This document shows, piece by piece, positions 53,018 through 63,699 of a DNA stretch of 64,000 bases. Origin of the DNA: Saccharomyces mikatae IFO 1815 (taxonomy: Eukaryota > Ascomycota > Saccharomycetes > Saccharomycetales > Saccharomycetaceae); NCBI RefSeq assembly GCF_947241705.1, contig NC_079271.1, positions 310,001 to 374,000 of the forward strand. The letters are read 5' to 3'. The notes below the pieces were generated by a model. It was not told the origin of the DNA and searched no databases. It saw nothing but the letters and a program-made list of their open reading frames with translations. Numbering within the stretch: the first letter of the stretch is position 1; each line of letters opens with the position of its first letter. The position numbers and the translations under genes are program-made.

Positions 53018-55861
53018 ATGTATTCCACTGGTGCGAATCAATACAAAGAGAAGTCCTCAAAAGAGTACTTCGAGGCCAGCGGAGGCGATAACCCTGCGAA
53101 TAACCCTTCTGCTTCTTCGTCATCTTCGTCTTCTACATCAACATCCGCCTCGTCATCGGCCGCAGCCGTTCCACGCAAGGCCGCAGCCGCATCCGCCGCT
53201 AATGAGTCGGACTCAGATGAAGATATTGATCAATTAATTGACGAACTACAATCTAACTACGGTGAAAGCAATGAATCCAGCGAGGAAGAGCTGCGCACTG
53301 ACGGAGCGCATGCTGGCGAAAGGGTTGTCCCTGAGAAAGACCTTTCTACAGATCCTGCGTATGGTTTGACTTCAGATGAAGTCACAAGAAGAAGAAAGAA
53401 GTATGGGCTGAACCAAATGGCAGAGGAGAATGAATCCTCAATCGTCAAGTTTTTAATGTTTTTTGTGGGCCCAATTCAATTTGTTATGGAAGCGGCTGCT
53501 ATTTTGGCCGCTGGTTTGTCTGATTGGGTTGATTTTGGTGTCATCTGTGCTTTACTGTTATTGAATGCGTCTGTCGGATTTATTCAAGAGTTCCAAGCAG
53601 GCTCCATTGTGGACGAGTTGAAAAAGACTTTGGCAAATACCGCAACTGTTATCCGGGATGGTCAATTGATCGAAATTCCGGCCAACGAGGTGGTTCCTGG
53701 TGAAATTTTACAGTTAGAAAGTGGTACGATTGCTCCCGCAGATGGACGTGTCGTTACAGAAGATTGTTTTTTGCAAATCGATCAATCTGCTATCACTGGT
53801 GAATCTTTAGCTGCTGAAAAGCATTACGGTGATGAGGTGTTCTCATCGTCCACCGTGAAAACCGGCGAGGCCTTTATGGTCGTGACTGCCACTGGTGATA
53901 ATACCTTTGTTGGCAGGGCAGCTGCCTTAGTAGGTCAAGCTTCTGGCGTGGAAGGTCATTTCACCGAAGTCTTGAATGGGATTGGTGTTATTTTGCTGGT
54001 TTTAGTAATCGCTACTTTACTGCTGGTCTGGACGGCATGTTTTTATAGAACTGTCGGTATTGTAAGTATTTTGAGATACACCCTTGGTATAACCATTATA
54101 GGTGTTCCAGTCGGTTTACCGGCCGTTGTCACCACAACCATGGCCGTCGGGGCTGCTTACTTGGCCAAGAAGCAAGCCATTGTGCAAAAGTTGTCTGCTA
54201 TCGAATCCCTAGCTGGTGTCGAGATCCTGTGTTCTGACAAGACTGGTACTTTGACTAAGAACAAGTTATCCTTGCATGAACCATACACCGTGGAAGGTGT
54301 ATCTCCAGATGACTTGATGTTGACTGCTTGTTTAGCTGCTTCTAGAAAGAAGAAGGGTTTGGATGCTATTGACAAGGCTTTCTTGAAGTCCTTAATTGAG
54401 TACCCAAAGGCTAAAGATGCTTTAACTAAGTACAAGGTTTTGGAATTTCACCCATTTGACCCTGTGTCGAAAAAGGTTACTGCCGTTGTAGAATCTCCAG
54501 AAGGTGAAAGAATTGTTTGTGTCAAGGGAGCTCCATTGTTCGTTTTGAAAACCGTCGAAGAAGATCACCCAATCCCAGAAGATGTCCATGAAAACTACGA
54601 GAACAAGGTTGCAGAATTAGCCTCTAGAGGGTTCCGTGCTTTAGGTGTTGCCAGAAAAAGAGGTGAAGGTCATTGGGAAATTTTAGGTGTTATGCCATGT
54701 ATGGATCCACCAAGGGATGACACTGCCCAAACAATAAACGAGGCTAGAAACCTTGGTTTAAGAATCAAGATGCTAACCGGAGACGCCGTTGGTATTGCCA
54801 AGGAAACTTGTAGGCAATTAGGACTCGGAACAAACATATATAACGCAGAAAGATTAGGTCTAGGAGGCGGCGGAGATATGCCTGGTTCAGAGTTGGCAGA
54901 TTTTGTTGAAAACGCAGACGGTTTTGCCGAGGTTTTTCCACAGCATAAGTTTAGGGTGGTGGAAATTTTGCAGAATAGAGGATATTTAGTGGCTATGACT
55001 GGTGATGGTGTTAATGATGCTCCGTCTTTGAAGAAAGCAGATACGGGAATTGCCGTCGAGGGCGCCACAGATGCCGCTAGATCAGCCGCTGACATTGTTT
55101 TCTTGGCTCCCGGTCTCTCTGCTATTATTGATGCTTTAAAGACTTCGAGACAAATTTTTCACAGAATGTACTCCTACGTTGTCTACCGTATTGCTTTGTC
55201 CTTACATTTGGAAATTTTCCTGGGTTTGTGGATTGCTATTTTGAACAACTCATTAGATATTAACTTGATCGTTTTTATCGCAATTTTTGCAGATGTCGCC
55301 ACATTAGCCATTGCTTATGATAATGCCCCTTACGCGCCTCAACCTGTAAAATGGAATCTACCGAGATTATGGGGTATGTCTATTATTTTGGGTATTGTTT
55401 TAGCGATAGGTTCTTGGATTACTCTAACCACGATGTTCTTGCCCAATGGTGGTATCATTCAAAATTTTGGTGCTATGAATGGTGTGATGTTCTTACAAAT
55501 TTCATTGACAGAAAACTGGTTGATTTTTGTCACTAGAGCTGCTGGTCCATTTTGGTCTTCTATTCCATCGTGGCAGTTAGCGGGTGCCGTCTTCGCTGTT
55601 GATATCATTGCTACGATGTTTACCTTATTTGGTTGGTGGTCTGAAAACTGGACTGATATTGTCTCCGTCGTGCGTGTATGGATCTGGTCCATCGGCATAT
55701 TCTGTGTGTTAGGAGGATTTTACTATGTGATGTCCACGTCTCAAGCTTTTGATAGGTTGATGAATGGTAAGTCATTAAAAGAAAAGAAATCTACTCGGAG
55801 TGTCGAAGACTTCATGGCTGCAATGCAAAGAGTTTCTACTCAACATGAAAAGAGCAGTTAG
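53018..55861 (+). CDS. PMA2: PMA2, plasma-membrane H+-ATPase isoform
   Basis: 947 aa, the length of S. cerevisiae Pma2. A P-type (P3A) ATPase: Ser/Ala-rich disordered N-terminus (about 25-65), ten membrane helices, TGES ([11 protein letters not shown]) in the actuator domain, phosphorylated Asp407 in [11 protein letters not shown], nucleotide-binding KGAPLFVLK and hinge [12 protein letters not shown]. The C-terminal regulatory tail is present ([20 protein letters not shown]). The protein closely resembles Pma1 apart from the longer N-terminus. Pma2 is normally weakly expressed. The 5' part of the gene uses less-preferred codons than the middle, where a patch of Pma1-like optimal codons begins at about 54110. 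Confidence 0.96.
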   Translation: MYSTGANQYKEKSSKEYFEASGGDNPANNPSASSSSSSSTSTSASSSAAAVPRKAAAASAANESDSDEDIDQLIDELQSNYGESNESSEEELRTDGAHAGERVVPEKDLSTDPAYGLTSDEVTRRRKKYGLNQMAEENESSIVKFLMFFVGPIQFVMEAAAILAAGLSDWVDFGVICALLLLNASVGFIQEFQAGSIVDELKKTLANTATVIRDGQLIEIPANEVVPGEILQLESGTIAPADGRVVTEDCFLQIDQSAITGESLAAEKHYGDEVFSSSTVKTGEAFMVVTATGDNTFVGRAAALVGQASGVEGHFTEVLNGIGVILLVLVIATLLLVWTACFYRTVGIVSILRYTLGITIIGVPVGLPAVVTTTMAVGAAYLAKKQAIVQKLSAIESLAGVEILCSDKTGTLTKNKLSLHEPYTVEGVSPDDLMLTACLAASRKKKGLDAIDKAFLKSLIEYPKAKDALTKYKVLEFHPFDPVSKKVTAVVESPEGERIVCVKGAPLFVLKTVEEDHPIPEDVHENYENKVAELASRGFRALGVARKRGEGHWEILGVMPCMDPPRDDTAQTINEARNLGLRIKMLTGDAVGIAKETCRQLGLGTNIYNAERLGLGGGGDMPGSELADFVENADGFAEVFPQHKFRVVEILQNRGYLVAMTGDGVNDAPSLKKADTGIAVEGATDAARSAADIVFLAPGLSAIIDALKTSRQIFHRMYSYVVYRIALSLHLEIFLGLWIAILNNSLDINLIVFIAIFADVATLAIAYDNAPYAPQPVKWNLPRLWGMSIILGIVLAIGSWITLTTMFLPNGGIIQNFGAMNGVMFLQISLTENWLIFVTRAAGPFWSSIPSWQLAGAVFAVDIIATMFTLFGWWSENWTDIVSVVRVWIWSIGIFCVLGGFYYVMSTSQAFDRLMNGKSLKEKKSTRSVEDFMAAMQRVSTQHEKSS

Positions 55862-56399
55862 TAATTAGGACCATCAACTATTGATTTTGTTTGCTATTTG
55901 ATCTTAGTTTTCATTTTACAGATATTCGTTTCATTTTTTTTTATATTAGGGGTAGTCAATACAATTTAGAAAAGGACCACAGTCAACGAAGATGGGATTT
56001 ACGCATCTTCAGTTATATACTGTTTGATATCTTCAAGATAATGGATGTTATAATCTGCAAATTCACACAGGCATTTCCACATTAAGTGGCACCCAGTATT
56101 CCGGTTCCATTACACACACACACACACACATTATGAGCAAGCCGGCCTTTTTTTGACTTGATATCAACTAATAAATGATAGTTCGTTGTCCCTTACTCCC
56201 TTTTTTTGACTATCTTCTTTCTCAGAATAAGAGAAATACGTAATTTTACAATGTTCATTCTAACAGTTGAGCGCAATTTCCACCTTGCACGTTGAAATAA
56301 CTAAGTAAATCCTTTCCGAAACATTGAATTAATCTAATTTTAATCGTTAATAAACATATAATAATGCACACTTATTTACACAAATCTTCATTGACTTAT
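55862..56399. other. PMA2 3' region with (AC)n tract
   Basis: About 540 bp downstream of PMA2. A (AC)9-like repeat lies at 56112-56130. The rest is AT-rich without a credible gene. S. cerevisiae has the dubious ORF YPL035C near here; I see no support for it. Confidence 0.5.
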
Positions 56400-56891
56400 T
56401 TTACCAGTTCATCTTTATCTTGCACTTGACAAAAAATGATGTTGTCACGCCATTGAATTCATGCCGATTATCCCGCGAGATGCGAGTTCAACGCTACCAG
56501 AAATTTGATCTGGAAGTAAATATAGAATTGTATTCTTCCAAATTTATTGCTATAACCCAAGAAAGTATTCATCGACACACTTAAGCTACTATGAGATGCC
56601 TTAGGCGTTACAAAAAAGGGAGATCGGTGTAAAATAAACATAACATCATCAGATAAAACGTACTGTCATTATCATCAGTGGCAAAACGCAGACTATAAAC
56701 GAGTGTCAAGTGATTGTCAGCAAAACAAACAGGGCTTTATTTATATATACACATACAGTAACCTCTTTGAATCGTATTTATCTGAAAAGACACATGATTT
56801 GAAATGGTTGTTTATTGATGAATCAATAATTCGGAATAATGGTAAGAAGAAACAATGGGTAGACGAAGATTTTATTTTATGTAAGATAGGT
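56400..56891 (+). pseudogene. Decayed 5' half of the YPL034W gene
   Basis: The YPL034W frame stays open from 56595 to 56891 but contains no ATG. It encodes recognisable domain sequence: a zinc-binding motif region (GVTKKGDRCKINI, then YCHYHQW) followed by the first strands of a GIY-YIG/T5orf172-type fold (GFIYIYTYSNL). An in-frame TGA stands at 56592. Directly before it, another frame reads MRC, which would supply the first Cys of the motif, so a small frame change near 56597 is likely. Protein-like segments continue in other frames to about 56.4 kb. An intron is an alternative, but I see no GTATGT..TACTAAC pair here. Confidence 0.6.
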
Positions 56892-57404
56892 ATGACCAGG
56901 CGAAAAACAGTAGATTCAAGGCTTTCGGAATGGCAAAATACATGCAAGCATCCTATTATAAACTTGACGCCAGAGAAAGTTGATAAATTATATCAATTGA
57001 AAATGAAATGTAAAAACAAAAATATCAGATCTAACAAGCACTTGCCTATTACATTATCAAGCTTACAAAAGAAGATGGAAAAACTCTTTATTAAAGATAA
57101 AGGTAATTCACGTATATCTTCTTTTTCGGAACATAAGGTGTCAAGCCTTTGCACTTATAAAAATGGCGGTTATTTCATCGACGGGAAATGTTCAATGAAA
57201 CTGCCCGATATCGAAAGTGCTATTCACAGATTCATGTGGAAGAAATATGGAAAAGGGCTAATTTACTGTTATGGGTGTGATCCGACCGGTAAGAAAAGGC
57301 ATACTGAGTGGTTCAAAGTACCGGTGTTAGAATTGCCTTCAGTGTTAAGGATCATTGATTCTTATTGCCGCGGAGAAGAATCCTGCAACCGCGATCTTCC
57401 TTGA
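56892..57404 (+). CDS. YPL034W: YPL034W ortholog, C-terminal part of a Mug113/GIY-YIG-like protein
   Basis: 170 aa from the first ATG in frame (56892), close to the ~165 aa S. cerevisiae product as I remember it. It begins at MTRRKTVDSRLSEWQNTC, which in the T5orf172/DUF1766 (meiotically up-regulated Mug113-like) family is the YIG-strand and catalytic-Arg region. The remaining part is Lys-rich with a conserved end (IESAIHRFMWKKYG, EWFKVPVLELPSVLRII). Started here, the product lacks the GIY strand and the zinc motif that lie just upstream in the same frame, so it may be non-functional or made from a non-ATG start (GTG at 56703). Function unknown. Confidence 0.6.
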   Translation: MTRRKTVDSRLSEWQNTCKHPIINLTPEKVDKLYQLKMKCKNKNIRSNKHLPITLSSLQKKMEKLFIKDKGNSRISSFSEHKVSSLCTYKNGGYFIDGKCSMKLPDIESAIHRFMWKKYGKGLIYCYGCDPTGKKRHTEWFKVPVLELPSVLRIIDSYCRGEESCNRDLP

Positions 57405-57534
57405 ATTTTTTTTACCCATCTTGAATTATTGACCATCATGAATTTTGTAATGATTTTGTTCTCGATTATTGTAAGTAAGTATATATCATTAGGAATAAGA
57501 AAGTGGTAAATAATCTACTTTTCCGCTCAATATT

Positions 57535-58380
57535 TCAGGTAAATGAGTTTTTAAAACCAGCTATTAAAAAAATATCGCCAATTGACTTCTTACTATCGAG
57601 AATTGTATCACCACACCTTCCATCAAGTAGACAGCGTACAAGCTGTTGCGAAATAGCGGGTGAGAGTCTTTTCCAGTGTTCATCACTTTCAAATTTGGGC
57701 AAATATGCAAGTAGCGTTTTCACGTTTAACTTGCTATCCGTCAATTTTAGCTCAGAGGTCATTCCATCGTGGAAAGAGTTTATTCCGCACTTAGAGGTAA
57801 TGAAATGTGTACCTGATTTTGACGGATCTAATGTCAATACCGTGGATATATTGACAATATAGAATTTCTTAGCTTTTTCATCAGCTTTAACATGTGCTTT
57901 CGGAAAAAGGTTACTTATACAGAATTTAGTTATCAAAATAACGCTTTGTAAATTGTACCTCACAATTTTTTCAAACTCATACAATGATTCTTCGTCGAGT
58001 TTTAAAAATGTATCTTCTTTAAGAAGAGTTGATTCGATCCCTTCTTGCATGTTGTTGATGAGCACTGTAGGGTATATTTCTAGATTCTGCACATTAAGCA
58101 TGGATTCTTCAAGGCAGTTTATGTCACTAAAATCTTCGCACGAAATAAAAGTGTACAGTCTTTCACGATTTCTTGAGTGTTCACCATTAATATTGTCTGC
58201 GGTGTCGATGTTTATAACTTTTGTGTTATAATCTTCAGTTAGCGTTTTACAGAGCTCAACGCCTAACTTGTTTGAAGAACCACCAATAATTAATATCGTG
58301 TCATACCCTGGATGTAATTTTTTGCCCAGACCAAAATGGTCATAAAAATTTGCCAAGGCTTTATAAATTATTTTATTCAT
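57535..58380 (-). CDS. SRL4: SRL4, short-chain dehydrogenase-like protein
   Basis: 281 aa. The N-terminus has a Rossmann motif (TILIIGGSSNKLGVELCKTL) followed by a beta-alpha pattern of the short-chain dehydrogenase type. The usual SDR catalytic Tyr-x3-Lys is not evident: the position after the NISTVLTLDPS strand reads SGTHFITSKCGI, with Phe in place of Tyr. Catalysis is therefore doubtful. S. cerevisiae Srl4 was named as a suppressor of rad53 lethality and is regulated in nucleotide stress; its biochemical role is unknown. It converges on YPL034W (130 bp). Confidence 0.9.
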   Translation of the reverse strand: MNKIIYKALANFYDHFGLGKKLHPGYDTILIIGGSSNKLGVELCKTLTEDYNTKVINIDTADNINGEHSRNRERLYTFISCEDFSDINCLEESMLNVQNLEIYPTVLINNMQEGIESTLLKEDTFLKLDEESLYEFEKIVRYNLQSVILITKFCISNLFPKAHVKADEKAKKFYIVNISTVLTLDPSKSGTHFITSKCGINSFHDGMTSELKLTDSKLNVKTLLAYLPKFESDEHWKRLSPAISQQLVRCLLDGRCGDTILDSKKSIGDIFLIAGFKNSFT

Positions 58381-59069
58381 GCCAGATTCTCGGTGTGAAA
58401 CTTACTGTTTATCCTTGAGTGTTTTGCTTTTAGTATACACAATTTTCTATAGTCTCTTTATGCGTCACAAATGTGTACATGTCATAATCAGTTATTTTAT
58501 ATGCGTGCGGCAATATAACGGAAACGGACCCTTTCGAAAAAAAAATTTTGTACTCTTGCCCGCTCGCCTTCTTTCCTGAATTGCTGGCGCTGAGGTTTCG
58601 TAGAAATCCCATTTTATAGTCATCAATATATTGCTTTTGTTAATATTCCATAGTAGATACATAATTCTAAGAGCCGTTGTTCAAAGGATGTTAAGACATA
58701 TCACGTTCGTGAGGAAAACGTGTTTTAAGAAATTAAAAGTACATAAATAAAAAAATATGTGTAAAGTTATAATACAAAAAAAACAATAACACAGAGTAGT
58801 TGAGCTTTTTTTCCAAAACTGCAAATAGAAAATAATGATATAGTGAGTAATAATTCCAGGTATTGTTGAATACCATTGCATAACAACCGAAAACAGAGTA
58901 GAAACCAAAAATTATAGATAAAATAGAATCTGTGACAATCCAATCTTAGTCTAAAAACAAATCAAAGTAATAAAAATGAAAAATAATTAACAAATACAAA
59001 GACAAAAAAACAAAAAACATAGCATTTACAAAACATTTACATGCGTTTCCATTAAGGTGTCGAAGGATA
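58381..59069 (-). promoter_or_regulatory. SRL4 promoter and SVL3 3' region
   Basis: 690 bp. An ACGCGT-free but GC-richer patch at 58555-58600 lies upstream of SRL4. The SVL3 side (58680-59069) is extremely A-rich on the plus strand. Short frames in both directions have no protein-like character. Confidence 0.45.
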
Positions 59070-61541
59070 TTATTTCTTTGATTTATTTTTCTTTTTAAAT
59101 AATCCAAACCTCTTTTTTTTACCGCCAGCTTTTTCCTCCTCATCAGCATTATTCGCATTAGGTGAAGTCATTTCTGCCATTTGGCTTGCGGAAGATAAGG
59201 TTGGAGTGCTTGGGGCTGAGACTGAGCTTGTAGGAGGAGCCACCATATTTTTAGGATCATTTATATCCACAGTGCTGCTCGTGTTATTGGTTGCATTTGT
59301 AAACTGCATTGCATTATGAACCACTGAGTTAGTAGAAATATCTGGGTTACTACTACTGTTATTAACTTTATTAGTATTATTGGTTATCTCTATCATGGTG
59401 CTCGAGCTGAACTGCCTTTGTGTGGGAACATGGTTATTTAAATTGGCTGCAGGAAGTTGGCTAGATGTATTGTTTGGTTTAGTAACATGCGGCATATTAA
59501 GTTTGTTTTTGGATTGTTGTGATCTCAATCTATTTTGGTTTACAATACTATGTGTTGGCATCGAATTTAAACGAGTTTGACTTGAATTGTTGGGTGGCCT
59601 GCCAAAGTCAGTCATGTTTATACTGGAGGGATTACCAATATTAGGCATATTACTATTTCTATTCTTCCTACTTGTTGGTTTGATAGAGTGTGAATGGAAA
59701 GACTGTACTTGCGCCGACTGCTGTTGCTGCTGAATAGGTTGTACAGGGGGTTGTTGCGGATCATATGAAGCCATACTTGTGGAAATCGGATCTACAAAGT
59801 TTCCGGCAGATGCAGGTTGAGGGATAGGTCCGTTAGTGCCGTGCATTCCTCTACTATTGGAACGAATGTTTGCAGACTGTTGTAGTTGAGGGAAAGATGG
59901 TTTTACTGAAATTGAGCTATTACTATTATTATTAAATCTTTGTTGCAATGCCCTTTTCTGAAACTCCAATTCACGTTCTTGTAGCTCTAATTCCTTTTTA
60001 CGAAGTTGCAATTCCCGTTCTTGCAGTAATTTATCATTTGATCCATTGTTGTCTCCAAATGTTTGTGAGTGGGAGGATAAGGGCGAATTGATCTGTTGTT
60101 GAGAGGTCACCGCAACTGGCACAGACCTCACAGGAGAATCACCGTAGTTTACACTATATAATGCCATATCTTCGATATCCCTCAAATTTGGAGTTCCTGT
60201 TGCCTTGTACTCGTTACCATTAGATTGGTTTGTTGCTTCAGTTGGAGTTACGATTTCATTTGATATTTGAGTTCGAGCTTCAGCTTGAGCTTCAGCTTGA
60301 GCCTTGAGAGCAACGTTGTGCTTCTCCTTTAGCTCTTTGGTCTCCACTTCATGTTGCTTGGCTTGCATGAGTAACTCTTGCCTTAACTTACTAATTTGAC
60401 TCTGTAAGGTTGAAATTTGATTCTGTAAAACTGATTCATTTTTCTGAGATTTTTGTAAACTCTGTAAAACTTGGGCTTTCTCATCTGATCTGATAAACCA
60501 TTTCGATTTACCATTATTTAACCTTTCAAATTGGGACAAGACAGAGTACAAGAATTCTAAGTACGGAGTCTTGATACCAAAATCATCAGCCAATAAAATA
60601 GTTTGTAACAATAGGATATCGATATTTAAAGGCGTTGTTTGATGTATGAAATGGTAAACCAACGCAGGTGGCTTATTAGCAGATTGGTAAGAATCCTTCC
60701 ACAAAGATAAAAGACTGTTTTCATTATCATAGCTACTGTTCAATCTTGCACCCATCGTCTTTGCTACAGTAATGATCTCAGTCACCAACCCAGATATTAA
60801 TGGTTTGGCGATGATCTGCTGGTCTAAATCACTGGGGTTTTCTTGTTCAAACATAATTAGCAATGGGTCAAAACAAATTCTGGATATTGCCAATTTCCAT
60901 TGTTGTGATAAAAATTCAATTGACGAAAAATTGCACAAATTGATTTTTATGTTGGAAAACAATTTAGCAAATAGTTTTTCAAAAGTGGTCAATAATGTTA
61001 TAACACTGGTTGAGTATTTCTCGGTGTTAGATTTGCTTTCACCGAGGTAAATCGTATTCTCTTTTGTAGTGCTAGGAAAATGTTTAAATTGGTTTGGACC
61101 AACTTGACGAATGTCCAAATCGGTTAAAATACTGAAAACATTCATATGCGGAGAATCCATGGACAACTTGACAAAGGGTTCTAATTGGATGAAACCACTG
61201 CTTTCTAAAAAAATTTTGGTGTTTGAATTGATTATGGTAGCCAATTTGGATGCCAACGAGGACAATTTCTGCAGGGAGGAAGCACTCATGATGATTATAT
61301 CAAAAACGAGCCCACTGGACTTCGAATTTAAAGCCTCAGTCAAGTGCTCAATAGAAGTGAAATGGTTTTCCAATTCGAACTGTTCTTTACCATAGTATTC
61401 GGTTTCAATTTCAAACTGGCATGATTTTGAATCGTTAACGTGGTAAAGTTCCGTGTTCTTGGCCAGTTGAAACCTTGAAGTATAGAATAAGATGTTCGGG
61501 TTGCTCCCAATAGCTAAAACTCGAAGCGAGGAAGACGACAT
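59070..61541 (-). CDS. SVL3: SVL3, bud-neck/plasma-membrane protein linked to vacuole traffic
   Basis: 823 aa. The N-terminal ~300 residues are folded and contain a Rossmann-like start (LRVLAIGSNPNILFYTSRFQLA) typical of ketopantoate-reductase/dehydrogenase-like folds (inference). A coiled coil spans about 350-420 (QNQISTLQSQISKLRQELLM) and a second short coiled coil about 490-520 (Glu/Leu-rich repeats ELQLRKKELELQERELEF). The rest is Asn/Ser/Gln-rich and disordered. It ends in a strongly basic tail (KKKRFGLFKKKNKSKK), suited to binding acidic lipids. S. cerevisiae Svl3 and its paralog Pam1 localise to bud tip and neck. Confidence 0.94.
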   Translation of the reverse strand: MSSSSLRVLAIGSNPNILFYTSRFQLAKNTELYHVNDSKSCQFEIETEYYGKEQFELENHFTSIEHLTEALNSKSSGLVFDIIIMSASSLQKLSSLASKLATIINSNTKIFLESSGFIQLEPFVKLSMDSPHMNVFSILTDLDIRQVGPNQFKHFPSTTKENTIYLGESKSNTEKYSTSVITLLTTFEKLFAKLFSNIKINLCNFSSIEFLSQQWKLAISRICFDPLLIMFEQENPSDLDQQIIAKPLISGLVTEIITVAKTMGARLNSSYDNENSLLSLWKDSYQSANKPPALVYHFIHQTTPLNIDILLLQTILLADDFGIKTPYLEFLYSVLSQFERLNNGKSKWFIRSDEKAQVLQSLQKSQKNESVLQNQISTLQSQISKLRQELLMQAKQHEVETKELKEKHNVALKAQAEAQAEARTQISNEIVTPTEATNQSNGNEYKATGTPNLRDIEDMALYSVNYGDSPVRSVPVAVTSQQQINSPLSSHSQTFGDNNGSNDKLLQERELQLRKKELELQERELEFQKRALQQRFNNNSNSSISVKPSFPQLQQSANIRSNSRGMHGTNGPIPQPASAGNFVDPISTSMASYDPQQPPVQPIQQQQQSAQVQSFHSHSIKPTSRKNRNSNMPNIGNPSSINMTDFGRPPNNSSQTRLNSMPTHSIVNQNRLRSQQSKNKLNMPHVTKPNNTSSQLPAANLNNHVPTQRQFSSSTMIEITNNTNKVNNSSSNPDISTNSVVHNAMQFTNATNNTSSTVDINDPKNMVAPPTSSVSAPSTPTLSSASQMAEMTSPNANNADEEEKAGGKKKRFGLFKKKNKSKK

Positions 61542-62170
61542 AAATGTAATGTATGTGAGGGTGAGCTGAACAAATGATCGTAATGGTGAACTTCAGACCG
61601 TTAGAGTAGTAAGTAATGAAAAATAAAAAGAAGAAGTAAAACCAAGGAACGAACTGGTACCTATTTTTCCCTCTTTTGTTTTGTTCTTGGTCTTGCTTGC
61701 TGTGATCTCACCAAGCACCAAAGATAGCTGAGTAACTACGAACAAGAAAGCCAAGACTGAAAGTGTTTTTCTTCTCTTTTATTTAATTGACAGTTTAAAA
61801 ATAAACAAACAGCGAGTTCAAGAAACAAGAATAAACAAACAACGAACGTCAACGGAGAGAAGCGACGTTGTGTTTGCGTTTACGTTCTGCCCTCACAGTT
61901 GACACAACACGAACACCGAAACAGCCTTGGCTACACTCACCGTTCGTTGTTCGAGAGGTTTCCAGTTTCCTTTTTTTTCACTCGCGGTATAAACGAATGA
62001 AAAGTGAAAAATTTTCATATTTTTCCGTTCCGGGGGACAATGCCTGTCGGGTTTATGAATAAGAGCCGTCTGTAAGCCAAGAATGGATTACAGATGGTAG
62101 TAGCGTTGTATAATTATAGATGGTTATTATCTTTATATACATGACTACAATTTTTAGCTGAAGGCTTACG
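61542..62170 (-). promoter_or_regulatory. SVL3 upstream region and PHO85 3' end
   Basis: 629 bp on the minus-strand gene pair. A GC-richer block lies at 61840-61930 and poly-T runs (61972-61980) near its middle. The stretch 61785-61850 holds a near-direct repeat, AATAAACAAACAG/AATAAACAAACAA. A plus-strand frame at 61868-62062 is not gene-like. Confidence 0.45.
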
Positions 62171-63189
62171 CTATGAGGCGTGGTGATAATACTCTGCAAA
62201 CCAAGGGTGATGCAAAGCCTGTTTGGCGCTTAGCCTCATGTCGGGATTTAGTTGCAAGAGTCCATGTAAGAAGTCCATGATATTCCCGTCTAACGGTTCC
62301 TTGGTGTGTGGTTGCAAGACTTGACGTAGATCTCTTGATGCTCGCTGTTGAATGTTGGGGTTGTATTTGGGCAATTTTGTTACGCCGGGCCATAGAGACT
62401 CGTTAGGAGTCCCCATGATGTCGAAAATCAACTTCAGTTGTTCTTCGTCATTGGTGCCAGGGAACAAGGGTTTGCCTGTTATCATTTCCGCAAGAATACA
62501 ACCACATGACCATATATCAATCGATGTGGAGTACGTTCTGGAACCCATTAGCACGTCTGGAGCACGGTACCACAATGTTACGACTTCGCTGGAGAACGTG
62601 TTTACCGGAATACCAAAAGCACGGGCCAGACCGAAATCACCCAGCTTCAATTGACCTTTTTTGTTGATTAACAAGTTCTGAGGTTTTAAATCACGGTGGA
62701 GGATCTTGTTTTCATGGCAGAAGGCTAGTCCTTGTAGTAGTTGCCACTGGAAGTATTTTACCAAGTTTAATTCGAGTCCCCTTGGTGTATTTCCCACGGT
62801 ACGGGAATCCATATATTTCTTCAAATCGTTGTCCATAAATTCGAAAACCAGAGTCAACTTGTTCTCTGTATGGATAACATCATAAAGTCTGACAATGTTC
62901 TCATGTTTCAATTCTTTCATTAGGGAAATCTCACGAATGGCTGTAGAAGGGGTACCTTCCTCTGAATCCAGTTTCACCTCTTTCAGAGCAACATAAACCC
63001 CTGTAGTTTTGTTTAACCCCTTGTACACCGTAGCATACGTACCGTTACCAAGCTTTTCTAACTGCTTAAACCTGACCGGATATCTCGAGTTCGTTTTGTT
63101 CTCGTATTATGTTAGTATTTAAATTTTCTTATTTCTTGCTCTCCAATTAAAGCTGCCTAAAATGCTACATACTGTGAAGAAGATGACAT
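62171..63189 (-). CDS. PHO85: PHO85, cyclin-dependent kinase (spliced)
   Basis: 305 aa after splicing: exon 1 is 17 nt (63173-63189, MSSSS plus CA of a Gln codon), exon 2 is 62171-63071. Kinase landmarks: glycine loop [12 protein letters not shown] split close to the exon start, PSTAIRE cyclin helix ([14 protein letters not shown]), [10 protein letters not shown] catalytic loop, DFGLAR metal site and [10 protein letters not shown] after the activation loop. Pho85 pairs with ten Pcl cyclins; with Pho80 it phosphorylates Pho4 to silence phosphate genes, and other pairs regulate glycogen synthesis, polarity and the cell cycle. The spliced length equals S. cerevisiae Pho85. Confidence 0.97.
63072..63172 (-). 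other. PHO85 intron
   Basis: 101 bp intron on the minus strand. The 5' splice site is GTATGT at 63172, the branch point TACTAAC is at 63111-63117, and the 3' splice site is CAG ending at 63072. Joining the exons restores ATG-TCA-TCT-TCT-TCA-CAG-TTT-AAG, matching the S. cerevisiae N-terminus. Confidence 0.97.
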
Positions 63190-63699
63190 TGGTACTGCTG
63201 AATTCGGCCCAGTTTACTACGCTTAAGATCCTTGCCAACAATTATGTTATATGTAATAGAATTATGTTCCCTTTTGTTATCTTTTAATCAGAGAGCTGCG
63301 GGCCTAAGAGTGTACGTATATAGTGATATTAAAGAGACAATGGATAATGCACACAAGGCATGTAAATGACCGTAACCGGACATAAGCAGCATTTATCTAG
63401 GTCCGCGTATCACCTACTTGCTGTCAACCCCATTCAATACGTATGGATGGGTATCATGAATTGTTTGCATGTCCTTGTATTTTCTTTTTGTTATTTTTGT
63501 TTTAATGGTGCACTCTTTCTTCACTTTTTTGCACCTCATGGCTAAAAAAGTTCATTTTTTGTATTTTAGAAAATTCCGATGACATTATTTCTTTGAAGTG
63601 AATCATATCAAGTACAATGCAATTAGCAGCACGCAAGATAGATAAGGCATTACTCCGGCTATATTGCTATCTTACGGAACTACATCTTTTTGTTAAGAA
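63190..63699. promoter_or_regulatory. PHO85/TRM44 divergent promoter
   Basis: 510 bp between divergent starts. T-rich tracts (63480-63500 and 63540-63570) point toward TRM44. No gene is seen. Confidence 0.5.
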
